A DNA stretch of 64,000 bases from Gambelia wislizenii (GCA_030847615.1 JAUMIR010000001.1:66229501-66293500); one strand, 5' to 3'; shown: positions 47,801-60,986, counted from the first letter of the stretch. Notes: generated from the sequence alone by a model not told the origin. Made by a program: numbers and translations.

Positions 47801-49889
47801 ATTTTACAGAAAGCCATCTATTGGGAAGCCCAACCAGTTGTCCACAGATAATACTTCTGCTGGAGAAACAATTAACACCTATGATCTCTAAACAAACAAA
47901 CAAATAAGAAACCCAACTTCTCCCCCAACAATCTTGAAGAATTACAGTACTTCAAGAAAGCAAGCAGAACCTTTACTACCAGTTAAATCTATGATCCCAT
48001 GTGATGTAAAATTACTGGGTAGATTTACTCTCAAGTAAGAGTGATGCGGAGCTTATAAGGATAGTCTAGAAGTTGTGTGACAGGCTTACATCTGGCCTTT
48101 TTGACACACTAAAGATTAATACCTGGCTACTTTCACCCCACTTCTGAAGAACTGTTGGGAAGTGGCACTTTCTTTAAGCAAATAACTCTGGCAATTGACA
48201 GGGCTTTAAACAGGAATTCTTCTCATTTTAGGTAGCTTTTCAAATAACAAATTTTGCAAGAAATAAATGGATGTATATATAAGTAGGCGTGGAAAAAATC
48301 CCCTCAAAGGAAAGATGCCTGGAATTACAGGAAATCATGCAATCACATCAATGCTCTGGCAACCCAACTGCTGCAAAATTACAGATTTTTTTTTTTACAA
48401 TATTCTGATACTTCTTCAGAAAAGAAGAACTCCCATTCAATCAGGCTATTAACATGATAGATCTTTGCTGCAACATGATGGATAAAATGGCTTGCATAAT
48501 CATAGTCTGTTTATCCTGTAGAGCAATGAACCACAGCTATAACACCTTGATGTGGAACTGGGTTGTGAGGGAGGAAGATCACAAGGCTGCCACCTGAATT
48601 GTTTTTATTAAAAAACGTAACTCCTGAACAGTTAGACCTATATAGTACATTTTGATAGGTATTAATGTATTGATCTCCTACCCTTGATGATACTGAGATA
48701 CAGGCAAATCCATTCAGTAAATTATGCAGCTGTATATCACACACTGCACTGAAAAATACCAGTCATTTAAGAAACACTGCAATAATCAAAGCAGTATATA
48801 CATTACAGAACTGCATACAAAATAAATAAATAAATAACAGGGAAAAATACCCTTAAAGTAAAATTTAAAAAGACATTTAAAGTTTTGGTGCTCTTCATAA
48901 TGGAAAAGAACATTTCACACTGAGACCATAATAAATCAGAAAAGCCCCATCTGTTGTATAATTAGTTCTGATAAATGACGCTAATCTGAGCTACGTTATA
49001 GAACTACTTTTGAGGGTGTTGGGGCAAATAGAGAGATAGCTACAACTGTAAATAAATCTAACCACTGTTTCACTTACAGCTATCCCAGCAGGAAAGAATC
49101 GTAAAGAATTTTTTATAGGTAATATTTTCTAATGTGCTACTGGCTATGCTGCATAATATCTATCATCTTGAAGCATGTATTAGCATATGTGCAGAAGCCT
49201 AAAACAGGAAAATAAGGCATGTTTTCAAAGTAAGTTCTCACATTTGTATATTTTTATATCTGAAGTCTTCATTGAAAAAAAATATAACAACAAGATGCTC
49301 CAACAAATCAGCTGTTTGGGAACAAAACGGAAGATTTGCATAAGAGACAGGAAATACAGATGCTGCACCACTGAAGGCCTAATAGTTGGGGTATTTGCAG
49401 AGAAAGCTGCAGCAAGAACTTTGTCTACAGTACCAACATGACAGTTTCATGCAGTAGTGGTGGGTAGAAGAAACACTGAATTATAACTCAGTGTTGTAAA
49501 TGAGTAAGAGAGACTGAGAGAAAAAGAAGGCATCTGCATAACACATATACACATAAGCACAAAGAAAACACAAAAATAATCATATATCAGGTTAATTGTA
49601 GTCTGTGACAGAGTTCAAATGAACTTATTAAATAACAGTTATCTTTTAGGGTTTTTTTTCATTTCAAAACATCCCAGATTTTAAGTGTAATGTAGTTCCT
49701 CCAAAATAAAACACTCAGATTTCAAATGGAATTCAATAGATTTGATACTTGGTATGTTTGCTATTAGCATACAAGGATTAAAAGATCCTTTCTATGAATC
49801 CACTTTTAGAACAGATGGATGCCTGACTGCCTCAAAAAACAGAAAACCATAAATATCTGATTCAAACTCTGTTTTTGACCATCAGCAGT

Positions 49890-50215
49890 AATCCGGCTCA
49901 CCTCCCGGACGGCGCAGCTGTGCTGGGGAGGGAGCCGTCTTTGCTGGGTGGAGGGAATGGGAGGCCAGGCTAATGATGTCATGGAGTACGTGCCATGATG
50001 GGAGAGGGAGGGGCAGGGCCAGAGGCTATTTAAGGCCCTGCCGCCCCATGTTGCCGGAGCGGAGCTGACCAGCAAACCAGGGAATAGCGGGCTTGGGCCT
50101 AGTTTGGGGGGGGGGCTTTGGTGGGGGTTGGGACTTGGGCAGGGGGCACAAGCCGATCCACCTTCTCCGTCAGACTCTAGCTCAGCCTGGCCATCCCCCC
50201 TCCCCCCATCTCATG
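49890..50215. other. GC-rich insert of unknown type with a TATA-like motif
   Basis: A sharply bounded GC-rich, CpG-containing block in AT-rich intron. It contains GATGTCAT, GGGAGAGGGAGGGGCAGGGC, GGCTATTTAAGGCCCTGCCG and a G-run near 50105. The TATTTAA followed by GC-rich sequence resembles a promoter such as that of an LTR or other retroelement 5' end, but I found no matching second repeat or coding sequence. Confidence 0.4.
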
Positions 50216-50959
50216 GATCCCATATCAAGGCAAGTAAGTCCTTTTTCTATTTCTACCAAATGTCTCCTGTTTACAATGAGAGAGGCTCTGGATTCATTTC
50301 TATGGATCTCTCCCTGCGGTACCATCAGCTTTTTTTTAAAAAAACTGATTAAAACATCCCTAATTAATGGGTTTTGGTCTGAAGTGGATACTAATTCTAA
50401 CCTTTGCTTCTATAATTTCAGCTTTCCATACAAAGCAAATATAAATGCAACAAACATTTGTGCAATAACATTTCCTTAATGATGAAACACTAGATCTTTA
50501 TACTATTTCCCCCAACAGAAGCTATTGACTGGTAGTAGTTTTCTTTTTGGACACTGTAGTTTTTTAGCTTCTCAAAGTCTTTGGTTTCTATTCTATTAGA
50601 CTCTCCTGCTGACAGAAGGGCTTCCATTTGTGGAACAGCAAAGATGATTGCAGAGAGAAGTTATTTGCTCCCTCCCACCGCAGTTGCTCTGTGTGCCTTC
50701 ACAGCACGTTGAAGTCTGCTGGGGCAACTCCACAGCAGATGGAGCAGCAGGAGAGAAACAAAAAATTCCCCAGTGCTTGATATTTTAAATCCCTTCTCTT
50801 CTTGAACTTGATAAAACCATGTCTGAAATATTTTGAAGGATGGGGAGCCTCAACCCTGTGCGCTGGGATTCTCCGTCTAGCTCATAAGTTTCTTCTACTG
50901 TGCAATGCCACAGCCAACAGATAAGAAGTCATTTAAAGGGCTAGGAAGCTGTTGTGTGG

Positions 50960-51488
50960 TGTGACGCCAGGCGTCCTCCTAGTGGCGCGGGGGCCTTTCC
51001 TATCCCACCGCTGCCACCACTTTGTGAAGAAGGGGGGATTTCCACCTCCCACCCTGTCACCACTTTGTGACGCCCGACCTCCATATCACCACCAAACTAC
51101 ATCTTCCAGGGGTATAGCACAAGCACTCAGGTGTGGCTATGTATTCCTGGCTGTGTCTCCTTCCCTGAGAATCACTCACGCCAGGCTGGATGTTTCTTGC
51201 CAACAAAAAGAAGGTTTGTTGTCAAACAAATAAAACATGTAACTGTAGAACAAAGTTATGGGCCTGCACAAACATATGCTCTTTATCTAAGACTCTAACT
51301 GCCTTGAATCACTCAAAGTCTCATCTCAACATCTAAACTGAAAACCCAACTTGAATCAACTTAAACTCACTAACTTTCTTACTCACTCCCCCTTTATCTC
51401 CTCCAGAAGCCCCCCTCCTTCCACCTCTTCACAGAGGATTGGCTCCTGGAGTACCAGGTCCTCATTGGCTCCCTGGCTGTCCGTCACA
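50960..51488. mobile_element. Solo LTR (529 bp) with 5-bp target duplication
   Basis: The segment begins TGTGACGCC and ends CCGTCACA, so the ends are TG...CA and form a 7-nt inverted repeat (TGTGACG/CGTCACA). It is flanked by TGTGG at 50955-50959 and again at 51489-51493. An AATAAA lies at 51229-51234 on the plus strand. No internal coding region adjoins it, so it is best read as a solo LTR left by LTR-LTR recombination. A 5-bp duplication fits Ty3/gypsy-type or some endogenous retroviral LTRs; which one is not determined. Confidence 0.75.
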
Positions 51489-52276
51489 TGTGGAGATGAG
51501 CTCTAGTCTGCAGTTTAAAAAGCTATTCCATAGAATGAAGCTATGGTCTGCAGCCCAAGAAGCTGCTGGATTGTGTAGTTTACTCCTGATGAAGCATGTA
51601 CAGATTTGAGCTATGCTATGTATGTATAGTGGGAAAATGCTAAAATAGTAAGAATTACATTTGGGCTCAATCACTTTGCTTTGGCCTCAGCTGTGTCCTT
51701 AACACTAGCCATTGGACCAAGGACCCTTCTGAAACAGGAGTTTGGATCCCAAGCTTAAAATAGTTGCCCTCCAGTAATTTACTGTATATATTACTGGCAT
51801 AACCTTTACAAAACACTACAAATACATTTTGAATTTATCAGTATATTTAATGAAGTAGTATTGAAAGAATCTGAATTCAAGCTACTTAATAACCTCTGAC
51901 TTTAAAAACAAAACTGCTGCTTGTCAGAGTGACAGAAAAGAATGGATTAAGAACTAGTCAGTAATTTTGAGTACTATATTGCATGCTTAGTTCAGTATAA
52001 TTATTCAAAACATTTCAGCACAGTGATAACAGGGGTTTCTAAGTTTCTATGACACAGATAATCGTTCAGTTATGGACAGACAGGCATACCTGTTTGTGTC
52101 CTGGAATGAATAAGAATACATAAACCGAGTTCTTAACAGCTATGGATTTCTTACTTGCTTCTTCTTCTTCCTACAATGAACACGCAACTACAATTCTCAT
52201 ATATTCTTGCTAAAAGCTAATGTCATTTAAGAAAGAGCTGAGCCTAGATTGTCCTCCACTGGAACTGTGCACTTAC

Positions 52277-52456
52277 ATTCCTCTTTGCTGGGTGAAGTTA
52301 CATTCAATTCTGTCGGAAGTTGCTGGTTGGAGTTAACAGTCTGTGTAGATAGGGAGGTATTACTGTTGTCACAATTTGTTTCTCCAGAGAACAAATCCGA
52401 TTGGCTGTTGCTTGTGCTGGGAGTGGACTCATCATCTGGTTGCTTCTTTTGAAATT
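52277..52456 (-). CDS. ZFAND3: ZFAND3 exon 3 (internal coding exon)
   Basis: Reading the minus strand, an acceptor (CTTGCTAG) opens at 52456 and a strong donor (GAAT|GTAAGT) closes after 52277, giving a 180-nt exon with phase 1 at both ends. The translation begins FQKKQPDDESTPSTSNSQSD and ends in LNVTSPSKEE plus a split Cys codon. I recognise this as the serine/threonine-rich linker of ZFAND3, between the N-terminal A20-type and C-terminal AN1 zinc fingers. The open frame running past the donor is intron read-through, and the apparent initiator Met is an intronic CTA read as a start. ZFAND3 is a small zinc-finger protein described as a nuclear DNA-binding regulator in beta cells; this segment is probably unstructured. 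The exons encoding the N-terminus were not found between here and 64000. Confidence 0.95.
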
Positions 52457-52859
52457 CTAGCAAGACACAAAGTTGGGGAAATCGGATGCTTGAAGCAATT
52501 ACAGGACCAAAAACATACTACTGTCCAATATACAGGACACATACCCCAAGTTATAATTTGAGTGTTAATTATACAAAATAGACATCTGCATATATTAATC
52601 ATAGTTCTTATCTTACCACCACTGTATTAAGACAGTATAAATCACTCTGAGTGCTATTCCAATGGAATGGCAGGACATACATTTATCATGTTCATTTAAT
52701 TTCTTTTTTTTTTAAAAAAAGAGCAGTTAATAAGTCAATAAGAGCATGCTTTCACCAGAGGTTCTGTCCCTTTCCAGCTATTACTTAAAAAGCACTGAAT
52801 GTGTTCATTTCTTCACAAATTGTCACTCACAAACTGAACTCATTTCATTTATTCCCAGT

Positions 52860-52990
52860 GACACCACCATCTCAAATTAAGGATTTCCCTTCCTGCTGCT
52901 CTGTGCCGGCCTTTAAGAAAGCTTTAAAAATGTATTTGTTAAAACTGGTCATCCCTGAGTATGCCATTAATATATGGATTCTATACGAGT
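52860..52990 (+). mobile_element. Possible LINE RT C-terminal fragment
   Basis: The plus-strand frame contains PAFKKALKMYLLKL, resembling the FKxALKTxLF end of L2-like ORFs. Very short and weak. Confidence 0.3.
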
Positions 52991-55128
52991 GGTAGCACAT
53001 AAATTTCAGCAAATTTGTGTGCCATTCATTTGTGCACCAGTCATATGTTTTGCATATATATTATGTTCAGGTATAGCCCCTAGTTATGGAAGAAACTGTA
53101 GGTAGAACATAATAAAATATACCAACAGGGGGGAAAGGTGCACATAATTGATATGTCTACATCCTTGCACTAATATGGGCAGGCTACTTTTGACTGATAG
53201 ATGATTTCTCTGAAGTTTTCAGTGATAGATATTAAAAAAAAATGGCCAAGTATTTCACCGAAGAGTTTCAAGGATCCAAGTAGATTTATTTAAATCTCCC
53301 TATTAACGTCTGCTTAATAACTCATTTTGTTTTCTTTGTGTTCATTTTCTACCCTGTAATGTCCAGACAAGTATTGAAAACTCTTTCAATACTTGTCTGA
53401 GACATACAATTTATATGTAAGTGCAATTTAGCTATGAAACTCAGTATCATTATTATAACGCTAAGAATAAGAACCTCAATGCACAATTCAAATACTAAGG
53501 AAAGTGGTAAGCTCTCCCATTGCCTCTTTCTAAATACAAGGCAATACATTCAATAACTGATTCTGAAATTATTCTCATTCAAATCTAGTCTGTGGATTGT
53601 GAACCAACATGGAGTTTTCCAAAGTAAAAAGTAATTTCACTATATTGGGGGACGAGTAATTCTTCCCAATTCTGTGTATGATTAACATACCAGCAACTTC
53701 TATCAAACTAAGAACCATCTCTAAAAAATCTGATCATAACAAATATACCTTAGCAAATGTATGTCACTTTATTCAATTTTTTTCCTGTACAGCAGCTAAA
53801 GTGTTATCTTTATTTAAGAGTAGTACTTGATCAATTTCAAAATTGTGGGTCTTTTGTTGCTCAGGAAATGTTTAATAATTTTAAGTTCTTAACTATGGCT
53901 ATGGTCTTCATAAAAGCATGTATTAAAAAGGCCGGGTAAGACTGAGTGTATTTATTTGTAATATTAACTGGCAAACCACTTAGATGTGCTCAGCTTCACC
54001 CGGGCTCATACTAGAATTCTCTCAGTGTCTGTCAATTTGGGAATTTCAAACTTCCAAAAATGAGGAGCGTTTAATGTACTGAGTTGTAAAAAATTGTCAA
54101 ATCACTTACTCAACTCAAATCAAATTAAAAGTTATGTGGTTTTTGTAGGGACAATTTTGGAAGGAAAATTTACTAAACAAATGTGAACATAATGGCACTG
54201 CAAATTATGGGATATATAAGTGGTATCCTAGTAGCAGCTTTTAGGGTACACTGTAGCATTTTCACTGAGGGAAACCAACATACGCTCATCATGATATGTG
54301 ATAATAAAGCCCTAAAATGGCCTTTCTCAGTTTAAGAAGAGTAAAATAACTTTTAAGTGTGCATTTCCGGTGCTAATTCCCATTTCAATTAGCTTGTTTT
54401 CCATATATGTACTTTAAGAATTGCCTATGGGTTCTTTTATTAACACAAGCCACTATATTTCAGTTTTATTTTACTTCATCCTACGTACTGGCAATGAATT
54501 ATGAACTGATGTATTTAACTGGAGCTTATAAAGCCCAATATGATAACAAAACAGACTCTTCTTCAAAATTTCAATAAAATGCTATTTATCCAATGTTAAC
54601 ATCAGCAGAACAACTTAAGGCAATAAAAGGGATGAACAAAAGGGCTTGCTATCATTAAAAAAAAAAAATAAACCAAGAGGATGCCCAGCATACAAATTTA
54701 TTTGCTCTAGTTTGCTGCTGCTTTCACCAATTTTAAAGTGAAAGACACAAGTTATGCAATGAATTGAAAATGCATTTCATTACTTCACCTTGTTCTATCC
54801 TACAGCAGGGCGTTACTTTTTAATTAAGAAATTTAAAACTAGCATCCACCTGTACTTGGCATCTAATAGCTAGAAAACACATCCAGAGTCATGTGAGTGA
54901 ACTTCTACCAGTACCACAGGAGCTCCCCCTCCCATTCTTCCACCTGAACCCCCATGTGTCCCACACACCTCTGGAGGGTCTTTCAACATTCCAGAGCAGA
55001 TTCTGGGGGTATACAGAGGATGTGATAACCCCAACAGTGTTCTGCCAACATTTGATCCACTTTCAGCGGATAGACACCACTGTATTTTGCCCAAGATCAT
55101 AACCAATTTGTTGAAATTAATTACATTA

Positions 55129-55255
55129 GTGCAGGAATGGGAATTGGACTCCCCTGCAGATGTCCCTTGACAGCAATTCCCAGGAGCCCTAACCAGCAAA
55201 GCCAACAGTGAGGAATGTTTTGAAATGCAGTTCAACAACATACACAGAGGGGTGT
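55129..55255. mobile_element. Degenerate hAT-type foldback MITE
   Basis: GTGCAGGAATGGGAATTGGA, GCAATTCCCAGGAGCC and GGGGTGTGCAACTTCC follow the order of the foldback family seen at 19811-20239 but are much diverged. Confidence 0.4.
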
Positions 55256-56220
55256 GCAACTTCCACCACTGCAATAAGTGGTTATCGTTTTATAAAATTT
55301 TGACTGAAACATGAAGTACCTTTTCTCCAAGGACAGCCTAAGTAATTTGAGGATATTTCCCCAAGAATCTTATGGAGGAAAGTATTTACTTTGCTGCATT
55401 GTTCCCCTCTCCCACTTCCCTCCTCCTTTACTGTCCTTGCTGGATTTTGTCATTCTGTGGTGGGCAGTAGGCAGTACTGAAAAGTCTGCCAAATCCAAAA
55501 AGAAGCAAACAAAAATACAGGAGGGAGGCAGTAGCAAGAAGAAGCATGCGATAAACTACCTCATAGTACAAGTAGGAAAGAAGGATGCTTACTACAGGGG
55601 TAGGGGAGTAGATGAATAGATGATGGAAGACAAGAGAGGGAACTAAGAGATAGAAGGAAGAAATATAAAGACATGAAGAAAAGGATGAAGAATGAATGAA
55701 GTGACTCTGGAGGGTAGGTTAAATGCACACTGATAAATGGAAGACAGAGGAGAAGGATGGAGGAAACAGGATACCAGAGTTGAATAGCAGTCAACAAACA
55801 TTGCAAGCAGTGTGAGAAAAGGCAATGACTTTTAACTTATCCCCTCATTTCACCTCTTAGAAAGAGAGGGAGACCAGGCAGAGAGTGAGGAGGGGGGCTT
55901 CAAAGGTGACACATCCATTACAGGATTCATAAAATCAGGGCACATTTTTGTAAGTAATATAACGTTCAACATTTTAGCAAGCATACTTTTTGGGCTGAAA
56001 TATAAAATAGCATCTTTAATTTTTATTTTTTTATAGTTGTAGATTGATATGCCCAATTTGGAAGCTTTAACAATAACAGGGCTTTTATTTCTAAGGAACA
56101 GAACTGCTTTGATGATCATTAAATTAACTGTGGAAGCTAAGAGGAATTCCAGTGAAGTATTTATACCAAACATAATCCACACCATATAAATGGGTAATAA
56201 AAATATTACTGATGTGGTTA

Positions 56221-57966
56221 CCAGTGTATAAGATGACTTTTTAACCCCGAAAAATAGCCTTGAAAATCAGGAGTCATCTTATATGCCGGCTACACGGTTT
56301 GCCTCATCCGCTGCCCGATCTCCTGCCTCTTCGTTCCCTTCACAAAGGGAGTGAAGACACAGGAGATCGGGGGGGGGCATGAGGCAAAGTGTGTACCGGT
56401 ACATACGCCCCTCCCTTCCACCTTCGCCCCCTTTGGGGAGCAATCAAAGGCGGAGGAGGGGTGCGAATGTAGCAATTTGCCTCGGCCGCCACCCAATCTT
56501 TTGCATCGCCTTAAGGACTGGCTGGCTTTTACCAGCAGGGCCTTTTTTGGCCCGCACGAAATTCCACAAGCCGCTGCCCTCAGCAAACACTGGATGGGAG
56601 GAGAAAGGCAGAGAGCCGCACAGCAAAGGCCCTCCCTCCTCCAGGAGGCCGAGGCACTTCCTGCTCCATTGGCCTCCGAGTACGGGCTGCCGCCTCGGCC
56701 TCTCCTTCCCACCCACCCCTGCCAAACCGTCTGCAAATGAGGGGCTCTACTGAGGGCTCAGGTCTGAGATACCTCTCCCTCACAAGACAGCGACGATGAA
56801 GAGAGCAGGGCCCGAAGGGGGGGTTGGCCATTGCCACCATAATTCCCCACTCAGGAGGCCGGAATGAGCCAGCGCCCTTCTTCCCAGTCCTCCCTCACCC
56901 GCCTGCCTGCACTCTCGGGCGATGGCAGTTCTGACATCACCTTAAGCTGGACCCTCTGTGCGACAATGAACTTTTTTTCTTTCCCTTTGTGCGCTCTCTC
57001 TCTTCCCTCTCTCTCTCTTCTCCGCCTCCCCTTCTGTACATGTGCGAATGACTTGACTGGTCCTCCCCCCCTTCCTTCCTTCCACACGCCACCGTTGAGT
57101 CCCTGCTGACTGTGCCACACGCGGTTTGCACACAACCCCCCCCATGCAAACATCTGGAAGGCTGGGCATTCCCCACCCCTGTTATTGAGGTTTCTAGACC
57201 ATCTCTCTCAATTCACATGATTTGATAAAAGGGAAAAATATTATACACTACAGGTCAAATCTTAGTATATTTAAGGTAAAATAAATAAAGAACAAATGTG
57301 GTCAACTTTTAAAACCTATTCGAAATATTTCTGGCCATTTACAGTAATGTCCCACTGTTTTCCTTCCAGAAAATAAAAGTACTGTATAAATAAAGTTTTA
57401 TATGTCTCAAAATTATTTTTAATAAGCTAATATTTTATCTATTTTTTATTTTAGTAAAATCAGGAGACCTGCCTACAAAACAGAAAGTGAAAGAAAACAA
57501 ATTGAGTATCACCAATGAAATTGGTGTTATTCAGCAATAGGTGTTTCTTCTAATATACTTTAATATATTTTAGCATTGCTTACTGAGTATTGTACAAATT
57601 ATGAATGAATATATTTTATACAGAAATGCATTATTGACAGAAATCTATCAATAGTAAAGTGGGTATTGTCAAGGACCTGTCAATATTAATGTAATTATGA
57701 TTAAGGTAAGGGATGCATTGACAAATATGCCTAATGGTAATACATCTACTTCATGGACCAAAGTACATTGTTTAAGAGCTGTAATTAAACTCTCTCTCCA
57801 CAAGACTAAACTATAAATATCTTTCCCTTCCCCCTTGAGTTTATACTCACCATATAAGAGAAGGAGGGATCATTTTATACAGCGAGTATATCCCAAACTA
57901 TATTTTGACTTAAAAATTGGGGGGTCGCCTTATACACCCAGTCGTCTTATACGCCGGAATATATGG
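56221..57966. mobile_element. 1.75-kb TIR element (CCGTAT family) with CpG-rich interior
   Basis: The left end CCAGTGTATAAGATGACTTT matches the reversed right end of the 24.8-kb element, and the right end CTTATACGCCGGAATATATGG matches its reversed left end. TA lies at 56219-56220 and 57967-57968. Interior blocks at 56320-56480 match 42860-43030 and 43935-44045. A CpG-rich block (about 56480-57170) is followed by AT-rich sequence to 57850. ORFs of 80-150 codons cross the CpG-rich block on both strands but none is recognisable. Confidence 0.65.
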
Positions 57967-59069
57967 TTAATCTGATATTTTCTTGTGAGTGTGTAGCACA
58001 CCTAATTATTAATTTCAGCATCAGATGTTCTAATAAGTTTAAATAGATATAGAATATTTATATTCGTACATGATTAGATTATGACAGTTTACAATTTTTA
58101 AAAACAAATGGATATAAACTGAAAGATTAAACAACTTTATCTATCTTCTTTCAGGGGCAGCTCCTCCTGCCTCAGACATCAATGAAGAGGCAAAGTGGCC
58201 ATCATGATTCCTGCTTGGCTTGAACAACATAATACTCAGGGGTAGGGGGTATGAAAGGGCTATAAACCTTATGAGCAGGAAGGAGGGGGAAAGCTGCCTT
58301 AATGCAACTCCTGCCACTACCCAACAAGAATGGCCATGTGTGTAGAAATAAGCTCTTTATCCAACATGGAGCAACATTTTCAGGTAAGCATTCCTCAGAG
58401 TAGTGGTCTTTCCCTAGTTTACCTTTGGTTTTACAATAAAACCAAATAGCAAACTCTATTAAATAATAGCAAACTATTTAAAAAGGACTTTCAGCACAAA
58501 CATGTCATAGTGTTGCATTGGAGGACCTAGCAAATCCTAGAAAGGAACCCTCTCTAGGCATTTTCCAGTACAATTCTATGGTATATGTCCCCATTTTTTC
58601 AGCTGTGGATAATTGAAAGTGTGAATATTGGTTCCACTGAAATGGAGAGTGAACTGTATCTAAGATTCTGATTTTTATTGTGACGTACAATATTGGTGAA
58701 GCAAGTCTGGCTTTTATTTTATATTTATAAATAATAGTTTTTGTTCTCTTCATCCTTTGGGTATTTCTTTTTAACCTCACTCATTCCATTTCAGTGGGTG
58801 AGAAATGGGGTTTTCCAGTATTCATGTAACTGTTTTCCTTTCCCCAAGCTTAAACCAGTGTTGTGAGATGGGGAGGAATAAAATCATGGGTGAGGTTTTT
58901 CACTTTTAGAGTAATATAAACACCAACTTAGAGAGAATTAATTGAAGTGTAATAAACATCTCCTTTTCAATATAAACATAATAAATGTAGCGGGGGGGAG
59001 TGCTTTTAAGAGTAAATGTAACACAGTGGCACTGTTTCATTAACTTTTCTGTAAAGGGGAGCAAATGAT

Positions 59070-59150
59070 GGTTCCATGACAACTTGGAGGGATATCTGAG
59101 TGGAGTTCTGCAGGGTTCTCTCCTTGGCCACATACTGTTCAGTACTGTAT
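59070..59150 (+). mobile_element. Short CR1 RT fragment
   Basis: ATCTGAGTGGAGTTCTGCAG followed by GGTTCTCTCCTTGGCC translates as SGVLQGSLLG, matching the [10 protein letters not shown] motif of CR1 RT. It ends where a probable TIR element begins. Confidence 0.6.
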
Positions 59151-59165
59151 TTTAAACAGATGACT

Positions 59166-59677
59166 TAGGCCTTGTTTAGATGGGCTATTTACCCTGTTTT
59201 GGTCCCATTTTGGAGCTCTGCAGTCCAGATGATGCAGGGCACTTGCCCCATTTTGCTCCAGGTATTCTGCATGATCCCTGGGGCAAAGATGGGGCCAAGA
59301 CAGGATAAAGCCCATTACACCACTTTTTAAAAAATACCTGGGGAAAATTTCTTCAGCCAGCAAAAAATAGATCAGGCCCCGTGTGATCGGAGGAGCCCAC
59401 ACCACCATGCCAGTCCATTGCTGCAGTTGTTATCTGCAGCCGCCAGGCTGGTCACACACAGGGGGTCTTGCTCACATGCTGCAGGTATAACTTCCTGACT
59501 TCGGAGAGTGGGATGCGGGCAGTGGCAGCTGCAGTGATGGGCCACATACCATTTCATGCCAAACCTAACCCACACACATAATGCCAAACATAATTCCATG
59601 GATCAGGAACAGGCCTGATCTATGGGCAGAATATGGTGGCAGAAAGCCAGTGTATTCTGGCCCATATAGATAAGCCC
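59166..59677. mobile_element. Probable TIR DNA element
   Basis: The left end GGCCTTGTTTAGATGGGCTA and the reverse complement of the right end, GGGCTTATCTATATGGGCCA, form an imperfect inverted repeat around non-coding sequence. I could not identify a clear target duplication. Confidence 0.45.
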
Positions 59678-60841
59678 TTCATCAATCAGAAGCATCCTAT
59701 TTTCAGACAGGCTTTAGAAGTCACTGGCAGCACCAGTTGAATGCAAGCAAACCCAACATTCAGAGGGGGTTGCTTCCCCCCCCCCCAGTGTTCTAATAGG
59801 AATGCGAGCAGCTTTAACTTAGAAACATGATTACAGTGGTAGTGATAATGATGAGAGAGTAAGGGAGTAATGTTCAAAATCCCCTCTGAGTGGCACAAGC
59901 ACACCTGTCAAATACAGAAGTGTTTTCACATTTGTCTGGTATTCCTTCTCTAACACTCTGGATTTCAAATGGCAAAAGCTAGCTTATTGCAGACTTTCTG
60001 CCAGATATACTATTTGTCCTTAATTTCAGACCAAAGCAAGAGATATTTTACAAGAATCCTTTTTGGTTTAGATAGCATGCAAGGATATTGTATTTCACAA
60101 CACTTCACATCCTATTGGTTAATTTATATCTGCATTCATTTTCATTCTCAGCAGAAAAGAAATTCTTATCAGGTTCCTATTATTTTTCTGTGTTAGGCTT
60201 AGGACATAAGAAAATACCTAGCACAAATAAAATGCATCGTAATTACAGTCTCAGATCTTTTATCCCTTCACCTAAAGGATGGAATGTCCTAAAGGGAAGT
60301 GTGTCCAACATAATTTGCTTCTTATGCAACAATGTTTTCAATGCATGCCCCCTCTCTGGCAACACCTGATATTTAAACAGCAAACATTACTATACTATCA
60401 AAATATTATAGAGCATTTAAAACTTTAAAGTACCTTTATCCTTGCCTTAATTTGGTTCAATATCTAACTGTCCATGTGAACATAGGAAAGGTTGTTAATT
60501 TTAAAAGATGATAGTATAGGGAATCTTAGAAAAGGACACCTCAAATGAATATATGTTAGCATAGTCCTGACATACCCCACAGTGACAGAAATGGGTTTTG
60601 GTCATGCTAATCTGAGAGTTATTATGGTGTAGCACTTATTCACTGTCTGATTAGAATGGTGATCCGGGTTCAAATGATTGCTGGATGACACTGAGTAATA
60701 ATCCTTTGTTAAGCCTAAAAATGTTGGTGGTAAATCAAAATATGCCTCCAAGCTCTTTAAAGGAAGAGCAAAATGAAAATGTCATTTTCACAAGCTAGTC
60801 AAGACAGAATAAGTAGTGAATGTCTTATTATTGCTTGAACC

Positions 60842-60986
60842 ATATAGAATAATAGAAGTGAAAGGGATAACAGAGGCCATCTAGTTCAATGCCCTCCCAG
60901 TGCAGGAATTTCCACTAAAGTGAATTCACAACTAAAGTACCCTGAGAGATTGCCATCTAACTGCTGTTTCAAAATCTCTTAAAAAA

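Larger units (their letters stand above)
32278..52276 (-). other. ZFAND3: ZFAND3 intron 3
   Basis: A 19,999-bp intron between exons 3 and 4 with GT/AG ends. It contains Sauria SINEs, CR1 copy B, a 5S-derived SINE, a reverse CR1 3' end, the SELENOO exon-1 copy in TIR-element sequence, a tRNA-type SINE, a GC-rich insert and a solo LTR. Nothing recognisable was seen in 32605-33580, 33680-35340, 35425-35880, 39300-40450, 40690-42260, 44880-49885, 50230-50955 and 51495-52276. Confidence 0.85.

Noticed and set aside
53366..53402. Perfect palindrome around ACAAGTATTGAAAACTC / TTTCAATACTTGTCTGA as a regulatory hairpin or terminator
   Set aside because: It is a clear inverted repeat (AGACAAGTATTGAAA and its complement), but it is isolated in intron with no transcript evidence; probably a chance or small foldback repeat.
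56290..57176. Cluster of 75-148-aa ORFs, possible CpG-island first exon of a gene
   Set aside because: Frames are open on both strands because of GC richness; no recognisable protein, and the block lies between transposon ends.
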